In this document: piece after piece, positions 1 through 10,954 of the stretch
Numbering within the stretch: the stretch's first letter is position 1
Layout of the letters: every line of letters begins with the position of its first letter
NCBI RefSeq assembly: GCF_002563695.1
Contig: NZ_PDJI01000004.1
Location: 558,001-622,000 of the forward strand
DNA from: Georgenia soli
GTDB lineage: Bacteria > Actinomycetota > Actinomycetes > Actinomycetales > Actinomycetaceae
DNA length: 64,000 bases
Reading direction: 5' to 3'
The notes under the pieces: model-generated
What the model was told of the DNA's origin: nothing
Database searches by the model: none
The model's input: only the letters and a program-made list of their open reading frames with translations
Position numbers and translations under genes: made by a program

Positions 1-422
1 CGGTCCGGCAGCGAGCGGCCGGCCTGCTCGACGAGCGGCCGGTACCGACGCTCGAGCTCGGTGACCCGGGCCTCGGCGAAGTTCTCCAGCGCCTCGGGCC
101 CGGCCACCTGCACGATGAAGTCCAGCGCGTGGGTCGCGAGGTCGGAGTAGGCGTTGGTCAGCACGGCCCTGCCGGCGTCGGTGGCCACGTAGTGCCGGGC
201 GGGGCGGCCGCGGCGCCGCACGCCGGGACCGCCGGGCTCGTGGACGACGATCTGCCCGGCGTCCTCGAGGTGCGCGATGTGGCGGCGCACGGCCGCCGGG
301 GTCAGGTCGAGGACGCGGGCGAGGGTCGCGGCGGAGACAGGCCCCTGCTCGACGACGAGCTCGAGGACGCGCTCACGCGTGGAAGCCTCGATCTCGGGGG
401 TGTGGCGCTCGGCCGTGGTCAA
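1..422 (-). CDS. sufR: SufR-like winged-helix transcriptional regulator (partial, C-terminus beyond left edge)
   Basis: The leftward reading frame starts at TTG 422-420, with GGAGGAG six bases upstream, and runs off the left edge. About 140 residues are visible. Residues ~14-60 form a winged helix-turn-helix (VLELVVEQGPVSAATLARVL, then TPAAVRRHIAHLEDAG), followed by an Arg-rich wing with RRRGRPARHY. This is the layout of the actinobacterial SufR family (Rv1460 type), which senses an Fe-S cluster and represses the suf genes for Fe-S assembly. The Cys residues that would ligate the cluster lie in the missing C-terminal part, so the function is inferred. Divergent ABC exporter and heme A synthase genes are the neighbours usually seen beside sufR in this phylum. 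The suf operon would lie beyond the left edge. Confidence 0.8.
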   Translation of the reverse strand, partial: MTTAERHTPEIEASTRERVLELVVEQGPVSAATLARVLDLTPAAVRRHIAHLEDAGQIVVHEPGGPGVRRRGRPARHYVATDAGRAVLTNAYSDLATHALDFIVQVAGPEALENFAEARVTELERRYRPLVEQAGRSLPD

Positions 423-527
423 AGCGTTCTCCTCCCCTCGGTCCCGTGGGTCTTGCCGCAAGTGACGCCGGACGGTGGTCCGCGGGGCATGCCTACCCCT
501 GGCACTCTTTAGGTAACAGTCTCCTTC

Positions 528-556
528 CTTAAATCCTTCCCCGCAAGGAAGGTCAG
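528..556 (-). promoter_or_regulatory. Predicted sufR promoter
   Basis: On the minus strand, CTGACC (551-556) and TTTAAG (528-533) are 17 bases apart, each matching four of six bases of the sigma-70-type -35 and -10 consensus. Transcription would start about 100 bases above the TTG start of the sufR-like gene. The -35 hexamer is buried in an iron-box-like palindrome. Prediction only. Confidence 0.45.
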
Positions 557-564
557 CCTCACCT
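550..564. promoter_or_regulatory. DtxR/IdeR-like iron box
   Basis: AGGTCAGCCTCACCT matches 13 of 15 central bases of the DtxR/IdeR consensus AGGTTAGSCTAACCT, including both intact outer half-sites AGGT and ACCT. The flanking outer bases of the 19-base consensus are not conserved. It covers the -35 of the predicted sufR promoter and lies about 70 bases above the -10-like box of the ABC exporter. Fe-S assembly under iron control is established for other actinobacteria; the binding here is inferred. A partial half-site, TTAGGTAAC, lies at about 509-517. Confidence 0.5.
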
Positions 565-633
565 CGCCTGTGAGGCTCCGCACCGGGCCCCTCGTCGCTC
601 CACCGCCTGGACCGGGGGTGGCGCAAATCTGCC

Positions 634-639
634 TACGCT
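634..639 (+). promoter_or_regulatory. -10-like box for a leaderless ABC exporter mRNA
   Basis: TACGCT ends seven bases before the GTG start codon and no Shine-Dalgarno sequence is present, as expected if transcription starts at the start codon. No convincing -35 is seen. Confidence 0.4.
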
Positions 640-646
640 TGGCCGC

Positions 647-1666
647 GTGCCACTCCCGCTCGACTCCCCTGCCGGCGCGCCTCCCGGTGCCGCGCCGGCC
701 CCCGCCCTGCGCGTGTCCGGTCTGCGCAAGACCTACGGCTCGCGCGAGGTGGTGCGCGGCCTGTCCCTCACCGCCGCGCGCGGCGAGCTCACCGCGGTCC
801 TCGGACCGAACGGGGCGGGGAAGACGACGACGATCGAGTGCTGCGAGGGCCTGCGGCGTCCCGACGGCGGATCCGTGGAGGTCCTCGGGCTCGACCGGCT
901 GCAGCGTTCCTCGGACGCCCCGCTGCGGTCCCGGGTCGGGGTCATGCTGCAGGACGGCGGCCTGCCGCTCGCGCCAAGGGCACGGTCGGTGCTCGCGCAC
1001 GTCGCGCGCCTGCACGACCGGCCCGTGGACCCCGGGGAGCTCCTCGCCCGGCTCGGGCTGACCGACGTCGCCGCGACGCCGGTCCGCCGGCTCTCCGGCG
1101 GGCAGCGCCAGCGCCTGGCCCTGGCTGTGGCGCTGGTCGGCCGCCCGGAGCTGGTCTTCCTCGACGAGCCCTCCGCCGGCCTGGACCCCCAGTCGCGCCT
1201 GGCGGTGTGGGACCTGCTGCGCGAGCTCCGCGACGGCGGAACCTCGCTCGTGCTGACCACGCACCTCATGAGCGAGGCCGAGGAGCTCGCCGACCACGTC
1301 GTGATCATCGACGCCGGCCGGGTGGTCGCCGAGGGCACCCCCGCCGAGCTCGTCGGGCCGCCCGAGCTGCGCGTCACGCCGCCGCCGGGGTCCTCCCCCG
1401 CCGCCCTCGCCGGCGCGCTCACCGCCGCGCTGGCGTCCGACGGCCACCTGCAGGTCCGCGTGGCGGAACGCTGGGTCGCCGTCGCCACCGACGCCCCCGG
1501 CACGACCGGGTCCGCCGTCGACGCCCGCACCCTCGCGCGCGTCGCGACCGCGCTCGACGACGCCGGCCACCACGACGCGACCGTCGCGCCGCACCGCCGC
1601 ACCCTCGAGGACACCTTCCTGGACCTGACCGGCCGCCAGCTGCGCGGCGAGGAGGAGCCGTCATGA
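647..1666 (+). CDS. ABC transporter ATP-binding protein
   Basis: This is the nucleotide-binding subunit of an ABC-2 type exporter, 339 residues. Walker A is GPNGAGKT at 53-60, the signature LSGGQRQ is at 149-155, and Walker B LVFLDEP is at 169-175, followed by SAGLD. A ~100-residue C-terminal extension after the ATPase core is typical of the CcmA/DrrA-like branch. It starts at GTG 647 without a Shine-Dalgarno sequence; TACGCT lies seven bases upstream. Its stop overlaps the permease start (ATGA, 1663-1666), so the two are translationally coupled and form one transporter. The substrate is unknown. The linkage to sufR and heme A synthase is common in actinobacteria and hints at a role in redox or heme biogenesis, but this is inference. 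Confidence 0.9.
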   Translation: MPLPLDSPAGAPPGAAPAPALRVSGLRKTYGSREVVRGLSLTAARGELTAVLGPNGAGKTTTIECCEGLRRPDGGSVEVLGLDRLQRSSDAPLRSRVGVMLQDGGLPLAPRARSVLAHVARLHDRPVDPGELLARLGLTDVAATPVRRLSGGQRQRLALAVALVGRPELVFLDEPSAGLDPQSRLAVWDLLRELRDGGTSLVLTTHLMSEAEELADHVVIIDAGRVVAEGTPAELVGPPELRVTPPPGSSPAALAGALTAALASDGHLQVRVAERWVAVATDAPGTTGSAVDARTLARVATALDDAGHHDATVAPHRRTLEDTFLDLTGRQLRGEEEPS

Positions 1667-2406
1667 CCCGCGGTGCCGTCCGCCGCGTCCTCGCCCAGAC
1701 CCGGTTCGAGACCGCCGCGATCCTGCGCAACGGCGAGCAGCTGCTGCTCACCTTCGTCCTCCCGCTGATCGCCCTGGTGGTCCTGGTCCGCACCGACGTC
1801 GTGCCGCTGCCCGGCGACGAGCGCACCGCCGCCGCGCTGGCCGGCGTGCTCGCCCTCGCCGTCGCGTCCACGTTCACCTCCCAGGCCATCGCCGTCGCGT
1901 TCGACCGCCGGTGGGGCGTGCTGCGGATGCTGGCCACCACGCCGCTGGGACGCGGCGGGCTGCTGGCGGGGCGGCTGGGCGCGGTGCTGTGCGTCCTCCT
2001 CGTGCAGTCCGCGGTCCTCGTGGCCGCCGCTGCGCTGCTGGGCTGGCGGGCGCAGGGCCTGTCCCTGGGCTCCTTCCTCGGCGCGGCCGCGCTGATGCTG
2101 CTGGGCACCGCGGCCTTCGTCGCCCTGGCGATGGTGGTCGGCGGGACGCTGCGGCCGGAGGCCGTGCTCGCCGTCGCGAACCTGCTGTGGGTCCTCATGG
2201 CGGCCGGGGGCGGTCTGCTCATCCCCGTGGACTCCCTGCCCGGGCCGCTCGCCGCCGTCGTGCGGCTGCTGCCCTCGGGGGCGCTGGGCGAGGGGCTGCG
2301 CGGGCTGGCGACGACCGGCGCGTTCGACGTCGGCGCGGCCGTGGTGCTCGCGGTGTGGGCCGCACTGTGCGCGTGGGTGGCCTCCCGCACCTTCCGCTGG
2401 GAGTGA
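1663..2406 (+). CDS. ABC-2 type transporter permease
   Basis: This 247-residue membrane protein is the permease partner of the preceding ATPase. It has about six hydrophobic segments (for example LLLTFVLPLIALVVLV near residue 28 and AALAGVLALAVASTFTS near residue 60) and the cytoplasmic loop FDRRWGVLRMLATTPLGR, which is typical of ABC-2 permeases such as the DrrB/YhhJ group. It starts at ATG 1663 by a 4-base overlap with the ATPase gene. The stop is followed by about 100 bases before ctaA. The substrate cannot be told from sequence. Confidence 0.88.
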   Translation: MTRGAVRRVLAQTRFETAAILRNGEQLLLTFVLPLIALVVLVRTDVVPLPGDERTAAALAGVLALAVASTFTSQAIAVAFDRRWGVLRMLATTPLGRGGLLAGRLGAVLCVLLVQSAVLVAAAALLGWRAQGLSLGSFLGAAALMLLGTAAFVALAMVVGGTLRPEAVLAVANLLWVLMAAGGGLLIPVDSLPGPLAAVVRLLPSGALGEGLRGLATTGAFDVGAAVVLAVWAALCAWVASRTFRWE

Positions 2407-2492
2407 GCGCGTAGCCGCACGCGGGTCACGGACCGTGCCGGCGGTGGTGCGGACCACGCCGCCGGAGCCCGGTTCCCCGCCCGGCGCACACG

Positions 2493-2498
2493 TACCCT
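2493..2498 (+). promoter_or_regulatory. -10-like box for a leaderless ctaA mRNA
   Basis: TACCCT ends six bases before the GTG start at 2505, with no Shine-Dalgarno sequence between. This spacing fits a leaderless transcript. No good -35 is visible. Confidence 0.4.
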
Positions 2499-2504
2499 TG
2501 TCGG

Positions 2505-3503
2505 GTGAGCACCGCGACCGATCCCACCCGCCGCGACGGGCGTCCCGCCGACCTCACCGCACCGGCCGACCGCGTCCCGCCGTCGGACCGCGCGGTCCGG
2601 GTCGACCGTCTGACCTGGGGCCTGGCGGTGGCGAACCTCGTCGCTCAGATCGGCATCATCGTCACGGGCGGCGCGGTGCGCCTGACCGACTCGGGGCTCG
2701 GGTGCTCGTCCTGGCCGATGTGCGAGCCGGGCTCCTTCACGCCGGTCTTCCACGAGGCCACGTCGATCCACCCCTACATCGAGTTCGGCAACCGCACCCT
2801 CACCGGGGTGCTGAGCGTCATCGCCGTCGCCCTGCTGGTGGCGGTCTACCGCCGCGAGCCCACGGCGTCCCGGCCCGCACGGCTGCGCCGCCTCGCGTGG
2901 GTGCCGCTGGTGGGCATCGCGCTGCAGGCCGTCATCGGCGGGATCACGGTCTGGTACGACCTGCACCCCGCGATCGTCGGGTCGCACATGCTCATCTCGC
3001 TGGCCCTCGTGGCCGTCTCCGCCTACCTGCTGGTGCGGCTGCGGTCGGCGGACGGGCCGGCCGCGGCGCTGATGCCGTCGTCCTGGCGGCCGCTGCCGTG
3101 GGTGCTCGCGCTGGCCGCCGCGGCCGTCGTCGTCCTGGGCACCGTGGTGACGGGGGCCGGGCCGCACTCGGGCGACCAGGAGCAGGCCTTCCGCTACGCC
3201 GTCGACCCGCTGCCTGTCACGCGCGCGCACGCCGCGTCGGTGTGGGTCTTCGTGGCCGTCATCGCCGCCGGCGCGGTGCTGCTGGTGCGCCGCCGCGGCG
3301 ACACCTCGCTCGACGGTGCCCGCCGTGCCTGGTGGGGCCTGCTCGCGGTGACCGTGCTCGAGGGGGTCATCGGGTACACCCAGTACTTCACCGGCCTGCC
3401 GGAGATCCTCGTCGGTCTGCACATGCTCGGCGCCGCGCTGGTCGTCGTGGCGACGACGTTCGCGTGCAGCGCCCTGTACGCGCGCCGCGAGCTCGCCGCC
3501 TGA
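2505..3503 (+). CDS. ctaA: Heme A synthase (COX15/CtaA family)
   Basis: CtaA oxidises the C8 methyl of heme O to make heme A for aa3-type cytochrome c oxidase in the membrane. The 332-residue protein has an N-terminal polar tail of ~35 residues and about eight membrane helices. Family marks are GGAVRLTDSGLGC near residue 52, the paired Cys of the first extracellular loop (C in GLGCSSWPMC), and conserved His residues in FHEATSIHPYIEFGNR, in GSHMLISLAL and in the C-terminal GLHMLGAAL. It starts at GTG 2505, six bases below TACCCT. It ends in a convergent junction with the NUDIX gene, where palindromic and tandem repeats sit. Confidence 0.93.
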   Translation: MSTATDPTRRDGRPADLTAPADRVPPSDRAVRVDRLTWGLAVANLVAQIGIIVTGGAVRLTDSGLGCSSWPMCEPGSFTPVFHEATSIHPYIEFGNRTLTGVLSVIAVALLVAVYRREPTASRPARLRRLAWVPLVGIALQAVIGGITVWYDLHPAIVGSHMLISLALVAVSAYLLVRLRSADGPAAALMPSSWRPLPWVLALAAAAVVVLGTVVTGAGPHSGDQEQAFRYAVDPLPVTRAHAASVWVFVAVIAAGAVLLVRRRGDTSLDGARRAWWGLLAVTVLEGVIGYTQYFTGLPEILVGLHMLGAALVVVATTFACSALYARRELAA

Positions 3504-3535
3504 CCCTACACTCCCCGCTCCCCCTCCCGCGAGAC

Positions 3536-3589
3536 GTCAACTCCTCCGTGAGACGTCATGAATTCCTGACGTCTCACGGAGGAGTTGAC
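3536..3589. repeat. Perfect 23-bp inverted repeat (dispersed intergenic palindrome, copy 1)
   Basis: The left arm 3536-3558 begins GTCAACTCCTCC and ends GACGTCA. The right arm 3567-3589 is its exact reverse complement, and the 8-base loop is TGAATTCC. It lies between the convergent ends of ctaA and the NUDIX gene, where it could terminate both, although no T-run follows. The same core words recur at 32116-32255, so it belongs to a repeat family and is not a one-off terminator. Confidence 0.9.
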
Positions 3590-3591
3590 AT

Positions 3592-3648
3592 GTCACCAGG
3601 CGTCGCCTGGGTCACCAGGTGTCGGGTGAGTCACCAGGCGGCGGGTGA
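3592..3648. repeat. Three tandem 19-bp direct repeats
   Basis: Three consecutive 19-base units start at 3592, 3611 and 3630. Each begins GTCACCAGG followed by a variable (C/T)G(T/G)CG and ends in GG or GTGA. They directly follow the palindrome at 3536-3589. The function is unknown; three units are too few and too short for a CRISPR array. Confidence 0.85.
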
Positions 3649-3686
3649 AGCAGGGGGGGCCGGGCCGCTGCGGGTTCCGGCGTCCC

Positions 3687-7367
<3,681 letters not shown>

Positions 7368-7420
7368 GCTCGCCCGCCTCTCCTCGTCGGCCTTCAGTAT
7401 CGCCCAGGAGGCGGCGCGCC

Positions 7421-9028
7421 TCAGGCCTCCCGGCTCCAGCGCCCCACCCGCAGCGTCCCGCGGTCGAGCAGCAGCACGGCCGCCGCCGGCACCGCCACGG
7501 CGACGACGGCGCCCGCCGCCGCCGCGAGCACCGCGCCTCCCGGCCCGCTGCCCAGGGCCGCCAGGACGGCGTCCACGCACAGACGCCCCGGGACCGCCCC
7601 GGCCGCGGCCCCGGCCGCGCCCACGACCACCGTGCGCCCGAGGCCGGCCAGCACGCCCGGACCGGCCGTCCGGCGCAGGGCCGCCAGGAGGAGCACGCCC
7701 GCCACCGTCATGCCCACGCTCGACGCGACCGCCAGCGCGGTGAGCGTGGCGGGTCCGTCGCCGTCGGCCGGCGCGAGCAGGGACACGAGCGCCCAAGACG
7801 CGAGGGAGACGACCAGCCAGCCGGTCGCTGTCGCCGCCACCGCCGCCCGCCCGTTGTCCACCGCGTACAGCGCGCGGGAGACGTGGAAGATCAGGGCGTA
7901 GCCGACCAGCCCCGGGGCGAACCAGGTGATGGCGTCGGTCATCCCCGCCATCTCGTCGCGCAGGGAGAACACGGCGGTCGCGGCGGGGGCGACAGCGACC
8001 AGCAGCGCCAGCCCGACCAGGGAGGCGGCTACGACGAGCCGGGTGGACCCGGCAGCCATCCGGGCGAACCCGGCGCGGTCCCCGGTGCCGGCCCGCTCGG
8101 ACAGCCGCGGGAACACCGCCGTGGACAACGGCACGGCCAGCACCGCGTAGGGCAGGAAGTAGACGGCCTGGGCGTACCCGTAGACGTTGATGGTGCCGGT
8201 CTCGCCGTGGGTGTTCGCCAGGTACAGCACCACCAGGACGCTCGCCTGCTGGGCGAGGAGCGCCCCGAGGCCGGCGGCGGCGAGGTGGCGCGCGCGCCGT
8301 CCCACCCCGGGCGGCATCCGCAGCGCCGGGCGCAGGCGGACGCCGGTGCGCAGCACGGGGACGAGCTGGCACAGGCTCATCGCCGCCACGCCCGCCGTCG
8401 TCCCCCAGGCGAGCCAGGCGACGGCCGCCCCGGGCAGGGCCGCGGGGTCGTCCTGCCGGCCGACGGCCAGCGCGCCGAAGGCCACGTAGGTGGTGATGAC
8501 GACGACGGAGGAGAGCAGCGGGGCGAAGGCGGGCCAGAAGAACCTCTTCTGGGCCTGCAGGACGCCGGAGAGGACCACGCCGACGCCGTAGAGCGGGATC
8601 TGGATCGCGAAGATGCGCAGGAAGGTGACGGTCAGGTTCAGGGTGCCCGCCCCGGCGTCGTCCCCCAGCAGCGCGCGGGCGACCGGGCCGGCGGCGAGGG
8701 CGACCACCGCGGCGAGCGGCACCAGGACCGTCAGGGTCCAGGTGAGGAGGGCCGAGGCGGTGCGGTCCACCTCCGCGCGCAGGTGTCGCGCGAGCGGGAC
8801 GGCGAGGAGCGGGACGACGGCGCCGGCGAGCGCCCCGCCCGCGGCCACCTCGAAGAGCACGTTGGGGATGCGGTTCGCCGTCTCGTAGGCCTGTGCGGAG
8901 GCCGAGGAGCCGAGCGTCCAGGACTGCACGAGCCAGCGGACGAACCCGACGGCGCGCGAGAGGAGCGTCAGGACGGTGATGAGTCCCGCGGCGCCGAGGA
9001 CCCCGCCGGCCAGCCTGCGAGCGGTCAT
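7421..9028 (-). CDS. murJ: MurJ/MviN-family lipid flippase
   Basis: A 535-residue polytopic protein of the MOP exporter superfamily with about 14 membrane helices. The N-terminal LSRAVGFVRWLVQSWTLG, the AQAYETANRIPNVLFEVAAG segment and ALAGAVVPLLA match MurJ, which flips lipid II for peptidoglycan synthesis. Many actinobacteria carry another murJ near the replication origin, so this copy may be a paralogue moving a different lipid-linked sugar; that is inference. The gene starts four bases after the MraY/WecA-like gene stop and is followed by a glycosyltransferase, so the three probably act on a common lipid carrier. Confidence 0.88.
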   Translation of the reverse strand: MTARRLAGGVLGAAGLITVLTLLSRAVGFVRWLVQSWTLGSSASAQAYETANRIPNVLFEVAAGGALAGAVVPLLAVPLARHLRAEVDRTASALLTWTLTVLVPLAAVVALAAGPVARALLGDDAGAGTLNLTVTFLRIFAIQIPLYGVGVVLSGVLQAQKRFFWPAFAPLLSSVVVITTYVAFGALAVGRQDDPAALPGAAVAWLAWGTTAGVAAMSLCQLVPVLRTGVRLRPALRMPPGVGRRARHLAAAGLGALLAQQASVLVVLYLANTHGETGTINVYGYAQAVYFLPYAVLAVPLSTAVFPRLSERAGTGDRAGFARMAAGSTRLVVAASLVGLALLVAVAPAATAVFSLRDEMAGMTDAITWFAPGLVGYALIFHVSRALYAVDNGRAAVAATATGWLVVSLASWALVSLLAPADGDGPATLTALAVASSVGMTVAGVLLLAALRRTAGPGVLAGLGRTVVVGAAGAAAGAVPGRLCVDAVLAALGSGPGGAVLAAAAGAVVAVAVPAAAVLLLDRGTLRVGRWSREA

Positions 9029-9032
9029 CGTG

Positions 9033-9896
9033 TCAGCGGGCCCGGCGGCCCAGTGCGTCCAGCCGGCGCAGCGGTCCCGTGCGCTCGATCACGCGGGAGA
9101 AGCTGACCCGTTCGCTGAGCAGCGTCAGGGCGACGGCGGCGGCCAGCGCCCCGCCACGCACCGCGCGGGAGGGCTGCGCCGCGAGGGCCGTGCCGACGAG
9201 CCCGCCCAGGGCGTTCGCGCCGGTGTCGCCGAGCATGGCGGTCTCGCGGAGGTCGTCGGGCAGCGCGGCACCAGCCACGCCGAACGCGGCGGCGGCCAGC
9301 GCGCCCGGGGCCGTGCCGGGGGCGCCGACGGCGAGCGGCGCCGACACGAGCGTGGCCACCTTCAGCGTCCGGCCCGGCCGGAGGTCGAAGAGGTTGTGCA
9401 GGTTGGCGGTGGCGGCCACGAGCGCGGCGCCGGTGAGCACCTCGGCCGCGCGGGCGACGCCGGCGCCCTGCCGGGGCGTGACGAGCCAGGACGCGACGAG
9501 CGCGCCCGCCCCGATGCCGGCGATCTTCAGCGCGCCGGTGGTCACGCGGCCGCGTGCCAGCGCGCCGAGGTGGCCGCGCAGGCCCTTGGCGGGCTCGGCG
9601 GTGTCCTCGCGGAGGTCGTCGACCAGTCCCATCGCGGCCCCGGCGCCGGCTGCGACGGCCCCGGCGACGGCGGCCCGTCCGGCGGCGGGCGCGGTCGCCG
9701 TCGTCGCGAGCGCGGCGGCGCAGGCCCCCGCGCCGACGGCGGCGCCGCCGAGCAGGGTGACGGTCCGCCCGGCGTAGTTGGTCCGCTCCCAGCGCTCCCG
9801 GCCGGCGGGCGGGCGGGACTCCAGCACGGCGGTCGCCGCCGTGGTGGCTGCCGCCCCCAGGGCCGCGGGGAGCGCGACGTCGACGAGCCGGCTCAT
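9033..9896 (-). CDS. MraY/WecA-like (GT4-type) polyprenyl-phosphate sugar phosphotransferase, putative
   Basis: A 287-residue, Ala-rich, multi-helix membrane protein. Weak but ordered family marks are ERTNYAGRTVTLLGG near residue 37, the acidic pair in GLVDDLRED (Asp93-Asp94), ANLHNLFDLRPGR near 165 and MLGDTGANALGG near 225. These correspond to the Asp-Asp, Asn-Asp and GDTGS motifs of MraY and WecA. The His-rich loop of true MraY is not seen, so the substrate is probably not UDP-MurNAc-pentapeptide. It overlaps steB by four bases (ATGA) and precedes murJ by four bases. An enzyme that loads a sugar onto the carrier lipid next to a flippase is the simplest reading. Confidence 0.7.
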   Translation of the reverse strand: MSRLVDVALPAALGAAATTAATAVLESRPPAGRERWERTNYAGRTVTLLGGAAVGAGACAAALATTATAPAAGRAAVAGAVAAGAGAAMGLVDDLREDTAEPAKGLRGHLGALARGRVTTGALKIAGIGAGALVASWLVTPRQGAGVARAAEVLTGAALVAATANLHNLFDLRPGRTLKVATLVSAPLAVGAPGTAPGALAAAAFGVAGAALPDDLRETAMLGDTGANALGGLVGTALAAQPSRAVRGGALAAAVALTLLSERVSFSRVIERTGPLRRLDALGRRAR

Positions 9897-10933
9897 GCGT
9901 CCGTCGGCTCCTCGGTGGGCTCCTCCGCCGCGGGCGGCGCCGTCCCGCTCGCGGCGGGCTCCTCGGCCGGGAGCTCCACGCGCGGCGGCACGGGCTGCTC
10001 GGCACCGTTCTGGAAGCCGTACGCGTCGGTGCTGCCCGAGATGGACACCGCCAGGGCGAGCGGGGTGGAGACGGTCGCGGTGACCTCGCCGACCGAGTCG
10101 ACGGTGGTCACGACCTCGCGGGCCTGGTCGTCGGCGCGCACGGCGGACACGAGGTCTTGGTCGCCGGCGGCGGCCCCGACGGTGACGGACCCGCGGCCGC
10201 TGTCGGCGAGTCCTTCCGCGAGGGCGACGTGCGCGGCGAGCGCGTCGGTGGCCGCCTGCGTCTCCTCGGGGTCCGGCTCGCCGGCGGGCGGCTGGGCGGC
10301 ACGGGGCCCGACGAGGACGGTGGCGTCGGCGGGGCCGGCGATCTCCTCGTCGACGGAGACGAGCGGGGCGTCGGCGGAGGTGAGCAGGTCCATGAGGGTG
10401 GTGGCGTTCTCGCTCAGGGCGTCACCGGTGGCGCCGGTCAGCGCGGCCCCCAGGGCGAGTCCCATGACGGCCTCGGTGGAGGCGTCGTCGGCGGGGGCCG
10501 GCTCGAGGTAGCCGGCGAGCTGCCCGGCGAAGGTCTGCCGGAAGGACTGGCTCTCCGGGTCGGTCCAGGCCTCGGTGACGGCCACCTGGCCCACCACCTG
10601 GGCGCCGGCCTGGACGAGCCGCTCCCGGACGGCCTCGACGTCCGCGGCGTCCGTGCCCGGCAGGGTGACGACGGCGACCCGCTGGTCGGTCAGCGCGCCC
10701 GCCAGCAGCACCGGGGCCGACTCCTCCAGGTAGGTGCTGCGCTCGTTGACGTCCCCCTGCGCCGTCTCGAGCTCCGCGCGCAGCCGCTCGCGGTCCTCGC
10801 GGAGGTCCTGCACCTGCCCGGTGAGGGTCTCGGCGATGGTGTCGCGCAGCGGGCCCGCCCCCAGCACGATGCCGACGGCGAGCGCCAGGAACACCGCGAT
10901 GAGCGAGACGAGGTGGTAACGGAAGTCGATCAT
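9893..10933 (-). CDS. steB: SteB / MctB-family envelope protein (copper transporter family)
   Basis: A 346-residue protein with an N-terminal membrane anchor (MIDFRYHLVSLIAVFLALAV) followed by a coiled coil (residues ~35-70, rich in Glu, Arg and Leu) and a large outer domain. The C-terminus is Pro-, Glu- and Ala-rich and disordered. It matches the family annotated as copper transporter MctB (Rv1698) and as SteB of corynebacteria, which pairs with SteA in cell separation. It lies 21 bases below steA, as in mycobacteria and corynebacteria. Which of the two proposed roles applies cannot be told here. Confidence 0.85.
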   Translation of the reverse strand: MIDFRYHLVSLIAVFLALAVGIVLGAGPLRDTIAETLTGQVQDLREDRERLRAELETAQGDVNERSTYLEESAPVLLAGALTDQRVAVVTLPGTDAADVEAVRERLVQAGAQVVGQVAVTEAWTDPESQSFRQTFAGQLAGYLEPAPADDASTEAVMGLALGAALTGATGDALSENATTLMDLLTSADAPLVSVDEEIAGPADATVLVGPRAAQPPAGEPDPEETQAATDALAAHVALAEGLADSGRGSVTVGAAAGDQDLVSAVRADDQAREVVTTVDSVGEVTATVSTPLALAVSISGSTDAYGFQNGAEQPVPPRVELPAEEPAASGTAPPAAEEPTEEPTDA

Positions 10934-10954
10934 GGAAGTTCTCTCTCCAGCTGC

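Noticed and set aside
3592..3648. Iterons of a plasmid origin
   Set aside because: Only three units, no replication gene and a fully chromosomal context.
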